Positions 45,430 through 56,338 of a DNA stretch of 64,000 bases are shown here, piece after piece. The stretch covers positions 62,001 through 126,000 of the forward strand of contig JABTTQ020001508.1 of NCBI GenBank assembly GCA_016081115.2. The letters are read 5' to 3'. A model generated the notes under the pieces. It did no database searches. It was given only the letters and a program-made list of their open reading frames with translations, and was not told the origin of the DNA. This DNA is from Rehmannia glutinosa (Eukaryota; Streptophyta; Magnoliopsida; Lamiales; Orobanchaceae). The number at the start of each line of letters is the position of its first letter. The first letter of the stretch is position 1. The position numbers and the translations under genes are program-made.

Positions 45430-47730
45430 TAGTGCTGTAAGATGATCCAATCAACCTATAGCCAAATGATCTGACTCTAAGAGGTTTCCATCTATTCGTG
45501 CCATAATCATAGCTCACTTTGGCAATTGCCTGGGGGCTTTAGGTTCATACAACTGTCTCTTTTGTCTGTATGCCTGTGTGTGTGTTTTAGCAATTGCCTT
45601 CTTTGGGAAGTTGTGATATTTCTGAGTGTAGTGCCTGGGTGAATATGTGTGCTGATCATAACTCTTTTGCCTTTGGAATGACCTTTGCTGAGTTCTAGGC
45701 CTTTTCCATTTGGGCTTATATTCCATAGGTCTTTGCTGAAATTTTACATTATTCCAATCAGCTTGGTTTGGGTAGTTTCTACCATTCCCATCATATGTGT
45801 TTCTTTGATAAAACTTATGGGGTTTTTGGTAGCTCTGTTTATTCTTCACAGAGTACTTCCTATTTGGAGTTTGCTAAGGCACTCTCTTTGGATTTCTTCT
45901 CAATTTGTCCTCTCTCAAAGATACTCAATCGGTCATTTTCCTTTTCCTTTATATCCAAGGCCAATCTGTTTGTGATTGTGCTTTGGAGTGAATGTGGGTG
46001 CAACATTTGGTGTCTTGGATTTTTGAGATGCTTCATTACTTGAAGATCATTTTTCCAAGATCACTCTGGGAGATTGACTATGCACAAATGAATTGAATCC
46101 TATGTTTGTCTTATCTCCACACTCTTTTTGGCTCATAATAAGGTCATCCAATGATTTGGATGCCTTTGTAAAATGATGCAATCACATTTTTGAGATCATT
46201 TTCCCTCTTTTCTATAGTAGCTATCTCTGTTATTAGTTTAGCATTCTTAGCCTTCTCGCTCTTTGTTCTCATCAGCTATGTGACTTAGAGTACTCAGCTC
46301 CTTAGTCTGCTGTGAGTTTTGGCTTTTGAAATGGTTGTTTTACTCATTTAATAGTGTGTGTGAGGATTTAATGTTCTCAAAGTCTTTCATCATTTTGCCT
46401 AATGAATCATAAAGATGAGTGGGTGATGAAGTGTGTGTGTCACAATCACTATCACTTGAAACGAGTGAGATGAGTTAGAGTGTACCTCATCTTCTTGGTC
46501 GGGTTGATCTTGTTCTTTATCCATTAGACAGATCATTGCTTCTTCTTCAGAATCACTTGAGTAGTCAGCTTCACTACTCTCTGAGTCTGCTGCTTCTTTT
46601 GACTTAGTTGTCTCAACAGTCTCAACAGCCAACATAGCCCTTTTCTTTTCTTGTCTTCTTTTTTCAAGACTTTTCTTTCTTCTTCATTTCGTATTTATTG
46701 ACTACGAGGATATGGACGATCAATAGCAAAGTGTCCTGGTTGTCTACGGTTCCAACACATGTTCTCGGTTCTTTGATCGCTCTTTCCGTTCTTGGGTTAT
46801 CGGCTCTACGATATTCAACCTTTTGATGTTCACTCTCTTGGGTGACCTATCTTCCTTGACTTGGAGGGAGTTGAATGTCTCTCTGGAGGATTCACCCTTG
46901 TTTCTTTTATAGTTCTTATTGAAGAACTTGTTGAATCTTTTAACCATCAAGGCAATTTCCTCCTGGTCAATGGCTTCCTTGACCTCGCTCTCTTCCCATC
47001 CTTGACTATAAGTGCGGTTTGTTTTGGATACAACTGTCTCCTCTTGATCTTTTCTTCTCGGCTCAAACTCGTAGGCTTTGAGGTCCGAGAATAACTCATG
47101 ATTGGATGTTGTTGTGAGGTTCATTGAATGTCTCGGGGCCATGACCTTCATTTCCCATTCAGCTGAGAGGCTTCTCGGAATCTTCATACACATTTTCTTC
47201 TCGTGTGTATTCTTTCCCAAGTCTTTGATAGTTCATTAGTAATTTGGTGAATCGAGCATCCGGTGATCCAAGGTTTCACTGCAAGCATTTTAAAATTTTC
47301 AAATTTTTGTACAAAGAATGGACAATTTATTTTCTTTAATTTGCTCGAGATCCTTCACAAATTAAAGTTAATTTATCCTGATTTGTTTTGCGAGTTTGAC
47401 AAGATTAGACTTTGTTGAACATTGTTTTGTCCAAGGTTTTGTAAAGTATGTCCTTGGCCACATTGTCCAAGTTGTATCTTTTTATGTCCTTGTTTGTCCA
47501 TTCAGTCATTGGTTTCTCAACCAGGGCTGGTCTTTCTTTAGCAACAACTTCTCCTTGACTCCGTCTACTTTTCGTATAGTGTGTTCACTTTCGGTGATTT
47601 GCGGTGGCCAATCCTCAATCACTATCCATATTTCATCATGTAAAGCTGATAGATGAGCCTGCATGCAAATTTTCCAGTCATCAAATTCCTCAATAGTAAA
47701 CATAGGAATGCGTGTCAAATTTGCTTCCAT
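45430..47730 (-). pseudogene. gag: Copia-II gag
   Basis: The ATG at 47730 begins MEANLTRIPMFTIEEFDDWKI, close to the usual SIRE gag start. A stop follows the first 75 residues. Later frames hold RRKDQEETVVSKT and ALMVKRFNKFFNKNYKRNKGESS (47100-46870), a zinc-knuckle remnant that has lost cysteines (CWNRRQPGHFAIDRPYP, near 46762-46710), an acidic serine-rich block (46600-46500) and a basic glutamine-rich tail (45849-45514). Confidence 0.82.
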
Positions 47731-47843
47731 AATAATAACTTTGCTGACTAAAAATAACTTTTGAAAGAGCAAGTGTTAAAAATTTCTTTGAAATATTGGA
47801 GATCTAGTTCAGTAACTAGTGCGGAAGGCTCAATGAACCAACC

Positions 47844-47855
47844 GCTCTGATACCA
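47844..47855 (-). other. Copia-II primer-binding site (initiator-Met tRNA)
   Basis: Minus strand TGGTATCAGAGC, two bases from the LTR. Confidence 0.93.
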
Positions 47856-47857
47856 CT

Positions 47858-49308
47858 TGTAGGTCCCAAAGGTTTAGAAGGGGGTTGAGTAAACATTACC
47901 AACTTTTCGATTTTAGTCCTTTTAAAATATTACAGAGTTAATTACACAGCTAAGTCCTTGAGGGACAACTAAGTTAGTTAATCAACAGAGTTAGCCACTC
48001 AACAGACTCGAAAGAGCTGTTGATAGAATAACTCAGTTGTTTAAACTAAACCTTAACTTGGCTGTGATGAGATTTTCAGCGGAAGACATAACACCCTTGA
48101 ATTTGATTTTATCTTTGTTTTAACACTTTGTTATTTATCAGTTGGATCGCAAATTATCAGCAGATATAAAATATGTGTGCAACAATATAAATATGCTGAA
48201 ATGTAAATGACACAATAATTTTTATAGAGGTTCGAAGATGGGGTAATTCTTCTACTCCTCTCTTCTCCAACTCCTGGAGGAATCCACTAAGTAATGATCA
48301 ATTTACAAAGTGGTTATCACCCAGGATACAAGTCTTGGTCACCTGGTGACTTGCTCTATGGGACTCATTCCGGAGATGCCTTGATCACACGGTGGCTTCT
48401 CGTCCAGGCTCGAACTTCTTCACGGGGTGGGCTGCTTTGCTACTTGACTTACTTTCTCAAGCTTCTTGGATTTGGTACGAAGCCCTCCAATAACTTGAGA
48501 TTTGTTCGACCTTGAACCTTCCTACAATCCTCCTTGGAAAGTAGATCTCTTTTGATTCTTCAAAAATTTCCTCTTTTGCAGGTTACAGTATAAATGTTGC
48601 TTGTTATCTTAGGTGTGTTAGGTTCAGGTAACCTTTTCTCAAAGTGATTCCTCAGCCTTTTACATTGACCTTTCAAAAATCTGTCCGTTGAAGAGATAGG
48701 CTGATTTTTAAAAGTCACTTATGTTCGTTGGCTTGTCTTTTCTTAGTCTTCAATCTTGAGATGTAGACCTTTCCTCGTATTAAATGAATGTTCGACTTTT
48801 GAGAATCGACACGAGGTGAAGTGCTTCCCATTTGTTTATTCCTTTTGCATGCTTTCGGGATCGAGCACTTTAAGACATGACAACATGGAAGTATTACTTA
48901 TTTAAGTAATGTTCTTGACTTTTGTGCAACGGATTCTTTTCAGTTAACTCCTCCTTGCAATCGCTTTTTCCCAGGTGACTTGAGTCTACTCCAATGATTG
49001 AAAGACTCATCTGTCACTTCAATTTGACTTGGCTTCTTGGATTGACTTAATCGACTCTTCTCACAACTATCTCACCCGATACTCCTTGATCGAGTCCTTG
49101 GTCCTCTTTCTTGGCCATACTCGGTTGTTCCGGTGAGTCTTCACTTCACATCTTGATTGACTTCTTGTATTTCTAGGCATAGGCCGACTTGACTCGGCTT
49201 ATACGGCCTTATCTATTACAATAAAATTACAAGGAAAATGGGGTGCCAACTTTCTAGTCTAAGTTTTACATGGCATTCATCAAAATCTAAACATTAAATT
49301 TCCCAACA
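47858..49308 (-). repeat. Copia-II 5' LTR
   Basis: Partner of 35239-36752, beginning TGTTGGGAAATTT on the minus strand. It lacks a segment around 48580 that the other LTR keeps and has extra sequence at 48390-48450. Its TATA site appears degraded (cctttta-cattg, near 48655). Confidence 0.9.
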
Positions 49309-50200
49309 CTTTGCTGATTTAGCGATAATCACGCCCATCGAATTGAATCATATTCATAGCGAGATAGAATAGTCAAATCAATCAATTTAGGTTTGCACAT
49401 CCTCATACCATTCAAAGCTTACATTGAAGTACTCATCAATATGAGTAATCATCCCCCCAATACAAATTACTCCCCTCTCTGATTTACTCACCCTATCAAA
49501 TTGTCGGGCTATCATAGCCTCGGCGTTTGGCACAACCTCAGTCCCCGACGCCATATACCATATAATGAACAATCCATCTACCCTCAAGGCCCCTTTACTC
49601 TCCTCCCTTGCAAAAATCGTTTCCGCCAAGGCTCTTTGCACATAGCGAAATACGGGGTTTCAAATGCTAGATGTTTTTGAGGTACCCGACGTGTAGATTT
49701 GTTTCCCAGTTGTTTCTCACCAAAAACTATCCTTATCAAAATCCTCATGCTCCTCAACCCCATAAGCCGGAGTTCTATATATTTCATTCAAATCATCAAT
49801 ACTCAACTCCCTCAGCTCATTCGCCAACCGAAACCGAATTCCCATCAATTTTTTTTTGAACCACCAATTCAAAACTACTCAAAATTTCAAGTGTATAAAT
49901 CAAATAAGTAGCCCAATGCCCATTCAAAAATTCATGCCAATCAATTCGACCACACATATCTCAAAAATCTTCCAATAAACCTAAATTAGAAAGAGTAGGT
50001 TCATCGGGATACCTTATGTTAATCCATGGTCGAATGTAGAGTATCGTCCATCTAGCCCAGTATGTGTCGTTCAGCAAGATGGCATTCGAAGCTTCTGGCT
50101 CTTCAGGCTCATATATTGGTTGTGGAAGGGGTTCGGGCCCGAGTTGGGTCCTTCTTCTTCTTGTATTTCTCTTTGTTCCTCTTTCACCCCTAGAAGCCAT
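49309..50200 (-). pseudogene. Athila ORF-1-type protein, N-terminal part
   Basis: The start at 50200 (MASRGERGTKRNTRRRRTQ, basic) is preferred over the methionine three codons upstream because its context is ATGGCT and family members begin MA-S/R. The next part reads PTLSNLGLLEDF, a stop, then WHEFLNGHWATYLIYTLEILSSFEL. A frameshift near 49855 leads to IRFRLANELRELSIDDLNEIY. The frame 49641-49387 holds ALAETIFAREESKGALRVDGLFIIWYM and GVICIGGMITHI, conserved in Athila ORF-1. Copia-II interrupts it at 49308. The function of this family is not established. Confidence 0.78.
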
Positions 50201-50660
50201 GAAAACCAAGATTATGAGGTGTAAAAATCTTAAATTTGAAGTTTTTGAAAACCCCCAAACTTGGTGTAGAACTTGAAGAAGTTGAAAATTTGAAGGCTTT
50301 AGGTGGTGGGTTTCTTGAGAAGATGAAGAATTTGTGTTTTTCGGGTGAGATATATAGTGAATTTGGAGAGGAGTTTGAGAGTTTTGGGAGGATTTTTGTC
50401 AGTAGGTTTTGGGTAGGAGAAAGTGGGAGAAATATGAGTTTTGGAGGTGAATTTTGGGGTAAAAGTCGTCTATCCAATTTTTTTTGACGGGTCGCACAGC
50501 TCGTGTGACACCGCACGGGTGGGCCGTGTGTGGCCCTGTGCTCGGCTGCAGCTTTTTTCTCTCTGGCGGTAGTCCCACGCCCTTTGTGTGGTGGCCACAC
50601 GGCCTTCGGCCGTGTGGTCTTTGGGCACTCGCCTTCTCGCACGGCCATGTGATGTGATTT
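50201..50660 (-). promoter_or_regulatory. Putative internal promoter and leader of Athila-II ORF-1
   Basis: The minus-strand TATA-like CACTATATATCTC (50347-50359) lies about 155 bp before the ORF-1 ATG and is followed by a C/A/T-rich, leader-like stretch. Upstream on the minus strand, at 50487-50655, is a GC-rich cluster of CACACGG, GGCCGTGTG and related words also found in the LTR U3. The resemblance to the LTR arrangement (palindrome cluster, then TATA) is seen directly; promoter activity is inferred. Confidence 0.5.
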
Positions 50661-50839
50661 TCATATTTTTTTTATAATTGGGAGTTTTCCGTGATGCCTC
50701 ATACACGACAACTTACAAAACGCAACTAAAAATTAAGTTAATAAAAAATAAAATTGAAATTAAAATTGAAGGCGATTAAAAATGAAAAAATAAGAAATAA
50801 ATTGGGTTGCCTCCCATAAAACGCTAAATTTTACGTCTT

Positions 50840-52210
50840 CAGCCAGACTTTATATTTCTAATCACTTTCGCTGAACCGTGTCGGTTGAAATCTGTGAGCC
50901 TTCAAAGTTAGTACCATTCATCAGACGAATGGCATTGCATTGTTCTCTCGGATTGATTCGGTATCGCTTGGGAATTTACCCTTTTGATGTTGGTCTCCCA
51001 CCGATTTATAATCCGGGCTACTTGTGTTTCTAGAGATTTAAGTTTTGCGTTCACATTCGTGTTCAACCGAGTGACCCGCTCTTCTATCCTTTCTATCTTC
51101 ACTTTATCCTTGTCTAGTTTTGCCCTGGTCTCTCCAATAAACAAGGATAACATCTCCTCAATAGATGGTTTCTTTTCGTTTGACTCGCTCCGCTTGATTA
51201 CCCACATTAAATCCCAGAGGTGGGTGCAAAATATTTTTATTGTTAGCATAAGAAATTTTTTCATGGTTTCGCAACCCGGATGATAGTAATTGGGTGTCGA
51301 TTATTTCTATAATTGTTGTTGAAGTTCCTTTGTTGGCCCCCAAAGTTCGCTTCTTCTTCAACAACAGCAGGATTTCTGGAGTCACTTCATCAGATCGCGT
51401 CCGTTTCATGTTCAAGACATGGATACATGTTCGTGAGCATGACGTCGGACAATAGATCTCTCGGATGGCCATTGGTAACTATTGTTCACCATCTCTTCTA
51501 TCAACTCGATTGCCTCTTCTAGATATTTCCTAGCAAAGTGCACCCCAAATGCAAAGATATATAATCATTCTCGTGTTTCCCCTTAAACCATTATAGAAAA
51601 TGGACTGTTGGTAGTCGGGATATCCATGTTGATGGCACTTTCTCGTAAATTCCTTAGAATCTATCCCATGCTCCATATAGTGGCTCGAGAATCTAATTGC
51701 CTAAACGGGCAATTTGATTTCAATTGCGGCGTTTACTAGGGGAAAGTATTTGGCTAGAAATCGCCGACTTAGTTCTCGCAGGTTTGTTGTTGGTGGTGTT
51801 AGAGAGCGTAACCATCCGTTAGCCTTATCGCAGAGAGAATGCGAAAAGACGGCATCGAATGATATCCTCGTAAACACCATTCATTTTAATTGTGTCACAA
51901 ATATCTAAATTGTGCGCGAGATGCGTCTTTGGATCTTCAACGGCTCGCCAACAAACGGTTCTATGATACCATCCGGATCAATGATGGTTTCGATTCAAAG
52001 TAGTTTGTAATGATCATTAGACGGGCCACACCCCCATAAGTCTAACTTATCTCCGGCTGGAAGTAGTCCCTAACTACCCTTCTCGGGCCTTTCTACTATC
52101 CGGTCTGTATATGTCCGCCCGGTGGGAGCTCCTCATTGATTACATTGTGCGACATTACGATTGTTCCCCTCGGCCCATTACTTTAGATCTTTTCCTAGTT
52201 GCTACGTTAT
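50840..52210 (-). pseudogene. gag: Athila-II gag, heavily decayed
   Basis: Read through several frames: EDPKTHLAHNLDIC and KMNGVYEDIIRCRLFAFSL (near 51950-51840), LAKYFPLVNAA (near 51760), FYNGL (near 51610), LSSGLRNHEKISYANNKNILHPP (51290-51220), and the coiled-coil-like end KVKIERIEERVTRLNTNVNAKLKSLETQVARI (near 51110-51010). The sequence then passes, without any pol, into the short stretch holding the GGGAGGCAACCC motif (50815-50804), which in Athila/Tat elements normally lies after pol. An internal deletion of pol is therefore the simplest reading. Confidence 0.75.
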
Positions 52211-52414
52211 TTTCTTGATTTTCAAATTAATGGGTATTGGTGGGTAGACCGAACGCGTGATCATACACTATATGCACTTAACAAAAACAATGTTAGAACC
52301 TAAAAAATTAAAAAAATAATTTTTTAAAAAATTCAAATAAATAAAAATAAATAAAAAAAAATGCTTCAATTAAGATTGAACTACTTATTACTATATCTAA
52401 GTAGAATCCATCAA

Positions 52415-52432
52415 TCCCCGGCAACGCCGCCA
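52415..52432 (-). other. Athila-II primer-binding site
   Basis: Minus strand TGGCGGCGTTGCCGGGGA, one base from the usual tggcgccgttgccgggga, a few bases from the LTR end. Confidence 0.9.
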
Positions 52433-52438
52433 CAAACT

Positions 52439-53544
52439 TGTTCGCCAAAAATATTTAGATCTTACAACTACAAGTGTACAATGTAGTTTATAGAATAATG
52501 GCAAACAAGGTCGTAAGGGATTGACTACGAAACAATTAGGCTATAATAACATCGCATTCTAATTTTATTGAAGAGACCAAATATCACGTTTTATAAATAT
52601 CAAAAATTAAAAAGAAAAATAAATAAATTTGCGAACCCCACATATATTTTCAACAACCATGGAAGCAACATTAGGCACATAATCTCAACATGTATCTTCA
52701 ATTTCAAATCTAATTAAAGTTTTCAAAACCAAGTCGTACAATTCTATGGGTTCAGTTTCTAAAATAGTTTATCCCCCTCTCCCGGCGACGTATAAACAAT
52801 AGATTTATAACAATTATAGGTCTCCGACTCGATACGATTATTATTAACTCCCAAAAAAAATATGAATCGAATGACTCCCCACAAATGATTTATAGGTCTC
52901 CACTCGATACACCGTTTATGTCCGAATTCGATTTTCGTCTTTGTTAGAACTCTTCTTTCGAATTTTGCACTAACAAATATGACATGCTAATTATTGATCG
53001 GATAAAAAGCAATTTAGAATAAGCACTCAAATTCATAAAATAGAAAACATGAATCAATTAAGAAAATAATTAATCAAGATTTAACATGAATCCATGAGTT
53101 TTCATTATGCCCTAAGATCCGAAAGATTAGCCAAACATTAATAAAAATTCATAGACAAACTTGAAATCAACATTATGAAATCATTTAAGCACGAGACATG
53201 ATATCTAGACAAAGAAAGAAAATCCCTTCATGTTAGGATAGATTCTTCTTCCAAGCCTTCGAAGCTCTTTTGCTTCCATAGATACGAAAGGCCTTGTGGT
53301 GTTCTTCACGACCTAGCCCTCTTCTCTTAGAAGACCTTGGATCTTGTGTTCCAGTGTAATTTGATGTGTTGTATGTGGTATTGATGTTGTTGGATGATTT
53401 TTCGTGCAAGCCTTGAGTCCCTTTTATAGATGCTTGGAGAGATCACTTGTAGAGTTAGAGCGGGAAAAAGACACCTATAATGAGTGAAAGTGAACCACAC
53501 GGCCCAACTGTGTAGCCTAACATGGCCGTGTGGGTTTTACTCAC
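52439..53544 (-). repeat. Athila-II 5' LTR, interrupted by Gypsy-IV
   Basis: Aligns with 31850 to about 32950 of the 3' LTR. At 53544, in the palindrome cluster, the match stops and the Gypsy-IV LTR begins. The missing upstream part of this LTR should lie beyond the window. Confidence 0.88.
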
Positions 53545-54997
53545 TGTTAAATGTGAGTTTTGCATGCATTTTGGGCATGATTTTGGCTATAATGGGTTAA
53601 TAAACATTCATTAACTATGTAAAATGGGTCGTGTTCTCATATTGTGGAAAAGATATTACGCTTTGCTCGCTTTGCAGGAAAATAGTGATGTTTGGAGAAC
53701 ATTTTGGCAAATCAAAGCATTGCAAAGATATGACCGTAAAGAATCAAGTCATTACGCGAGCGAGCGTGGAGTGAACCGACAAGAAGTCAGAAGAACCAGG
53801 CGAGAAATGGCCACGCACGGGCAGCCTGTGCACATAGGCACAGCCCGTGTGTGAGTAAGGAGCATGAATTGATGTTCGCATTAACGTACGGGCTGGTCGT
53901 GCGTGTACACATGGCTCGTCGTCTATTTGAGAGAAAAAGCGGAGGTTTGACTTGACGCACGGGCAACCCGACACGCATAGGCACAACCCATGCCTGCGTG
54001 CGGGTTTGCGAGTTTCGCCAGTATTGACTTAGTTTTGGCCTGGGATGTTATAAATAAAGAGGAGGCAGACCGAGGAAGATGACACACATACTTTTACCCT
54101 AGAAAGCGAGAGAAAGAGCATCCTTCTACCGAAGGAATCGAGAGAAAGGTCAAGATCGCATCCACGCTTGAGGATTGAAGATTGATTGAGAGTCATCGTT
54201 ATCCCTGAGTTTTTCTTACTCCATTGTATTCTTATTTTTATCTAGTTTGATATGGATATGAACAATTTGTCTATGAATTATTTGTTTCCCATGCTTGGCT
54301 AAACATCTTGTAATTCTGGGGTTTGGGATTAGGTTGATTAACTCTTATTTGATGCTCAATTTTAATTGAAGTTATTATTTTGAACCCTATTCGAGTATTT
54401 TGCTTCATTACTTGTTTTATCATATGTCCAATGGTTTAACATGCTTAATGTGTTGATTCACTATTCGAGAGATGTGTTTCAATACTAGATCTTGAGTACT
54501 TGACATGAATACTTTGCATGATTGAGAAGTTTGTGAGTATTTGTGAGGATTGTTGTTCTTATATGCTTTTGGGAGTTATTTATCTTATGTTGAGTAAAGA
54601 TTCTAGCATAGATAACTCAATCAACGTATTTATTATGTCTCGAGAGAGAGAGAGGATAAATTACTTTTGTGATTGTCTTATAGGGAAGATAGATAATAAC
54701 TTTGGCTTGATTAATCTGATAACAAGTGGGAGATTAACTGAAACCATAGCCCTGGAATCCATCCATCTACATGATATTTTCAATCGTAACTCTTTGCTTT
54801 GTTATTTCTATGATAAAAAATTCTCTTAGTTTTATAAAACAACAATCACATTACGATCGTCTAAATAAAATAGTGCTATTACAATCTCAATACTAATTAA
54901 TGCATTAATTTATTAGTCTCTGTGAATCGACATTGCTTACCCAATATCTATTAATTATACCATTCACTTGCGGTGAAACTAAGAAATAAGGCGAACA
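53545..54997 (+). repeat. Gypsy-IV 5' LTR
   Basis: It begins TGTTAAATGTG exactly where Athila-II LTR homology ends and finishes gcgaaca before a degenerate primer site, giving 1453 bp. A GC-rich zone at 53805-54010 has GCACGGGC/GCCCGTG words. A TATA box (ttataaataaag) lies at 54048-54059. The second LTR would be beyond the window. Confidence 0.75.
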
Positions 54998-55326
54998 AGT
55001 TTTTTTGGTAGGGACTAATTAAATTTTTAGTACTAATGTTGCGATAAATAGTGTTATTTTTAATTTAGATATTTTTCCTTTTTTTTTTTTAAGTCCTATT
55101 CCTATAGTGCTTGATTTGTTTCTTTTAGTTGGTTCGGGTAGTGCATGAACACTCGCTCTAAGTGAACGGAATTAGCACCGTTCATACCGGAAGTTGAAGC
55201 TTTCGCCGGGGGCGAATAAGTGCAGCTACTAAACGAGCGAGAAAGAAATCTAGATCATACTATGGACGTTGTGGGACGAACGATGGGAATAACAACTTAA
55301 CAATGGGAATAATAATCGGTACCTAT
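54998..55326 (+). other. Gypsy-IV primer site remnant and leader, cut by Copia-Ib
   Basis: agttttttt followed by ggtagggac at 54998-55015 is a strongly shortened Athila/Tat primer site. The rest is a leader with a possible short coding start near 55200-55326. The reading resumes at 63197 after Copia-Ib. Confidence 0.55.
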
Positions 55327-55392
55327 TGTTTGATACATGTTTTTATCTTAATTTTGATGATTTTGTTTTGCACCAAAACAATGTTTTTTATT

Positions 55393-55622
55393 GTTGTCCA
55401 AATACTCCTAAATGATTTAAAATGGTTTTAATATTTTAGGAGTATTTCTTCAAGTTTATTTTCGTCTAAATTGGACAACGCTTTTAATGATTTTACGTTA
55501 TTGGGTTTTCACTCTCAAACGATGTTTCTAAATGTTGTCCTAATACTCCCGATCGGTCTAAAATGTTTTTACTATTTTTGGAGTATTTCTTGTTGTTTAT
55601 CTTCGATTAAATATTGGACAAC
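55393..55622 (+). repeat. Tandem inverted-repeat units in Copia-Ib U3
   Basis: Unit one: GTTGTCCAAATACTCC from 55393, then GGAGTAT near 55438 and TTGGACAAC at 55471-55479, so nine plus seven bases can pair. Unit two repeats the plan: GTTGTCC then ATACTCC from 55532, GGAGTAT near 55577 and TTGGACAAC ending 55622. Copia-Ia has a single such unit. Confidence 0.75.
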
Positions 55623-56338
55623 ACTTTGGTTTTGAGGCCAACCGGTCGCCCTATTGGGCAACCCGCATCGAAGAGTACGTTGAACCCAAAAGTTGAGCCT
55701 GGAGTGTAAAAGGCAGGTCGACCGGCCGCCCTCGGCGTCGGCCGAGTCGGCCAGACGACCGGTCGCCTGGGTTCGACCGGTGCCTGCAAGTGTGTTTCAA
55801 ATGAACACTTGATCTTTGCAAAATCCATGAGGGGGACCGGTTGGGGTGATGGTCGACGGCCGAGGTATACGTCGGCCGCCCTGTTGTTTTTTCTTTGTGT
55901 ATTCTTCTAACGTCTATTTCTGTGCGACCGGTCGCCCTATCTTTTGACAGCAAATTTCTGACCGTTTGACAGCAGACACATTTCCTTAAAATGTGGGATT
56001 GATTTCTAACAGCTATATTCTTGATTTTAATTGCAATTTTCTGTAGATTTTCAGTCCCCAAGAGGAGCCTATGCTTGATCAATCATCTCCTATAAATAGA
56101 GGAAGTTTTGGGGCAACCAAAAGAATAATTGAGATACATTTCTTCAAGATACACTTCAAGCAAACACTTGGTCTTTCATTGTTATTATTCTTGTTGTAAA
56201 ATTGCCTAGCTTATCACTTTCACATCTTTGAGGTCTAGGCTTTTCTTGATTACACTTCGCACTCAAATTGTATTATTCATTATTGAGTTGTAATCTTGAT
56301 TTTTGGTTATCATTCAAACACAAGATATCCTTGTGAGT

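Larger units (their letters stand above)
35239..49308 (-). mobile_element. Copia-II: 14-kb SIRE-like element with a giant accessory ORF
   Basis: On the minus strand: 5' LTR (47858-49308), initiator-Met primer site (47844-47855), gag (about 47730-45430), protease-integrase-polymerase-RNase H (about 45379-42210), an untranslated spacer with a putative internal promoter, an accessory ORF (41646 to about 36997), a polypurine tract and 3' LTR (35239-36752). It sits within Athila-II ORF-1. Expected 5-bp flanks read ctgtc (35234-35238) and ctttg (49309-49313), so no clean target duplication is seen. All genes carry frameshifts. Confidence 0.9.
31850..53544 (-). mobile_element. Athila-II: pol-less Athila-like Ty3/Gypsy element
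   Basis: On the minus strand: 5' LTR (52439-53544, cut at its upstream side by Gypsy-IV), primer site (52415-52432), decayed gag (about 52210-50900), the GGGAGGCAACCC motif (50804-50815), an Athila ORF-1-type gene (from 50200), a polypurine tract (33338-33352) and the 3' LTR (31850-33337). No protease, polymerase or integrase lies between gag and ORF-1. About 14 kb of the span is Copia-II, inserted in ORF-1. The two LTRs align clearly but with many small differences and indels. Confidence 0.85.

Noticed and set aside
48294..48515. Open frame in Copia-II 5' LTR
   Set aside because: Chance frame in LTR DNA with no domain; not open in the partner LTR.
35234..49313. Target duplication of Copia-II
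   Set aside because: Flanks ctgtc and ctttg differ at two of five bases; could be decay or a misplaced border, so not claimed.
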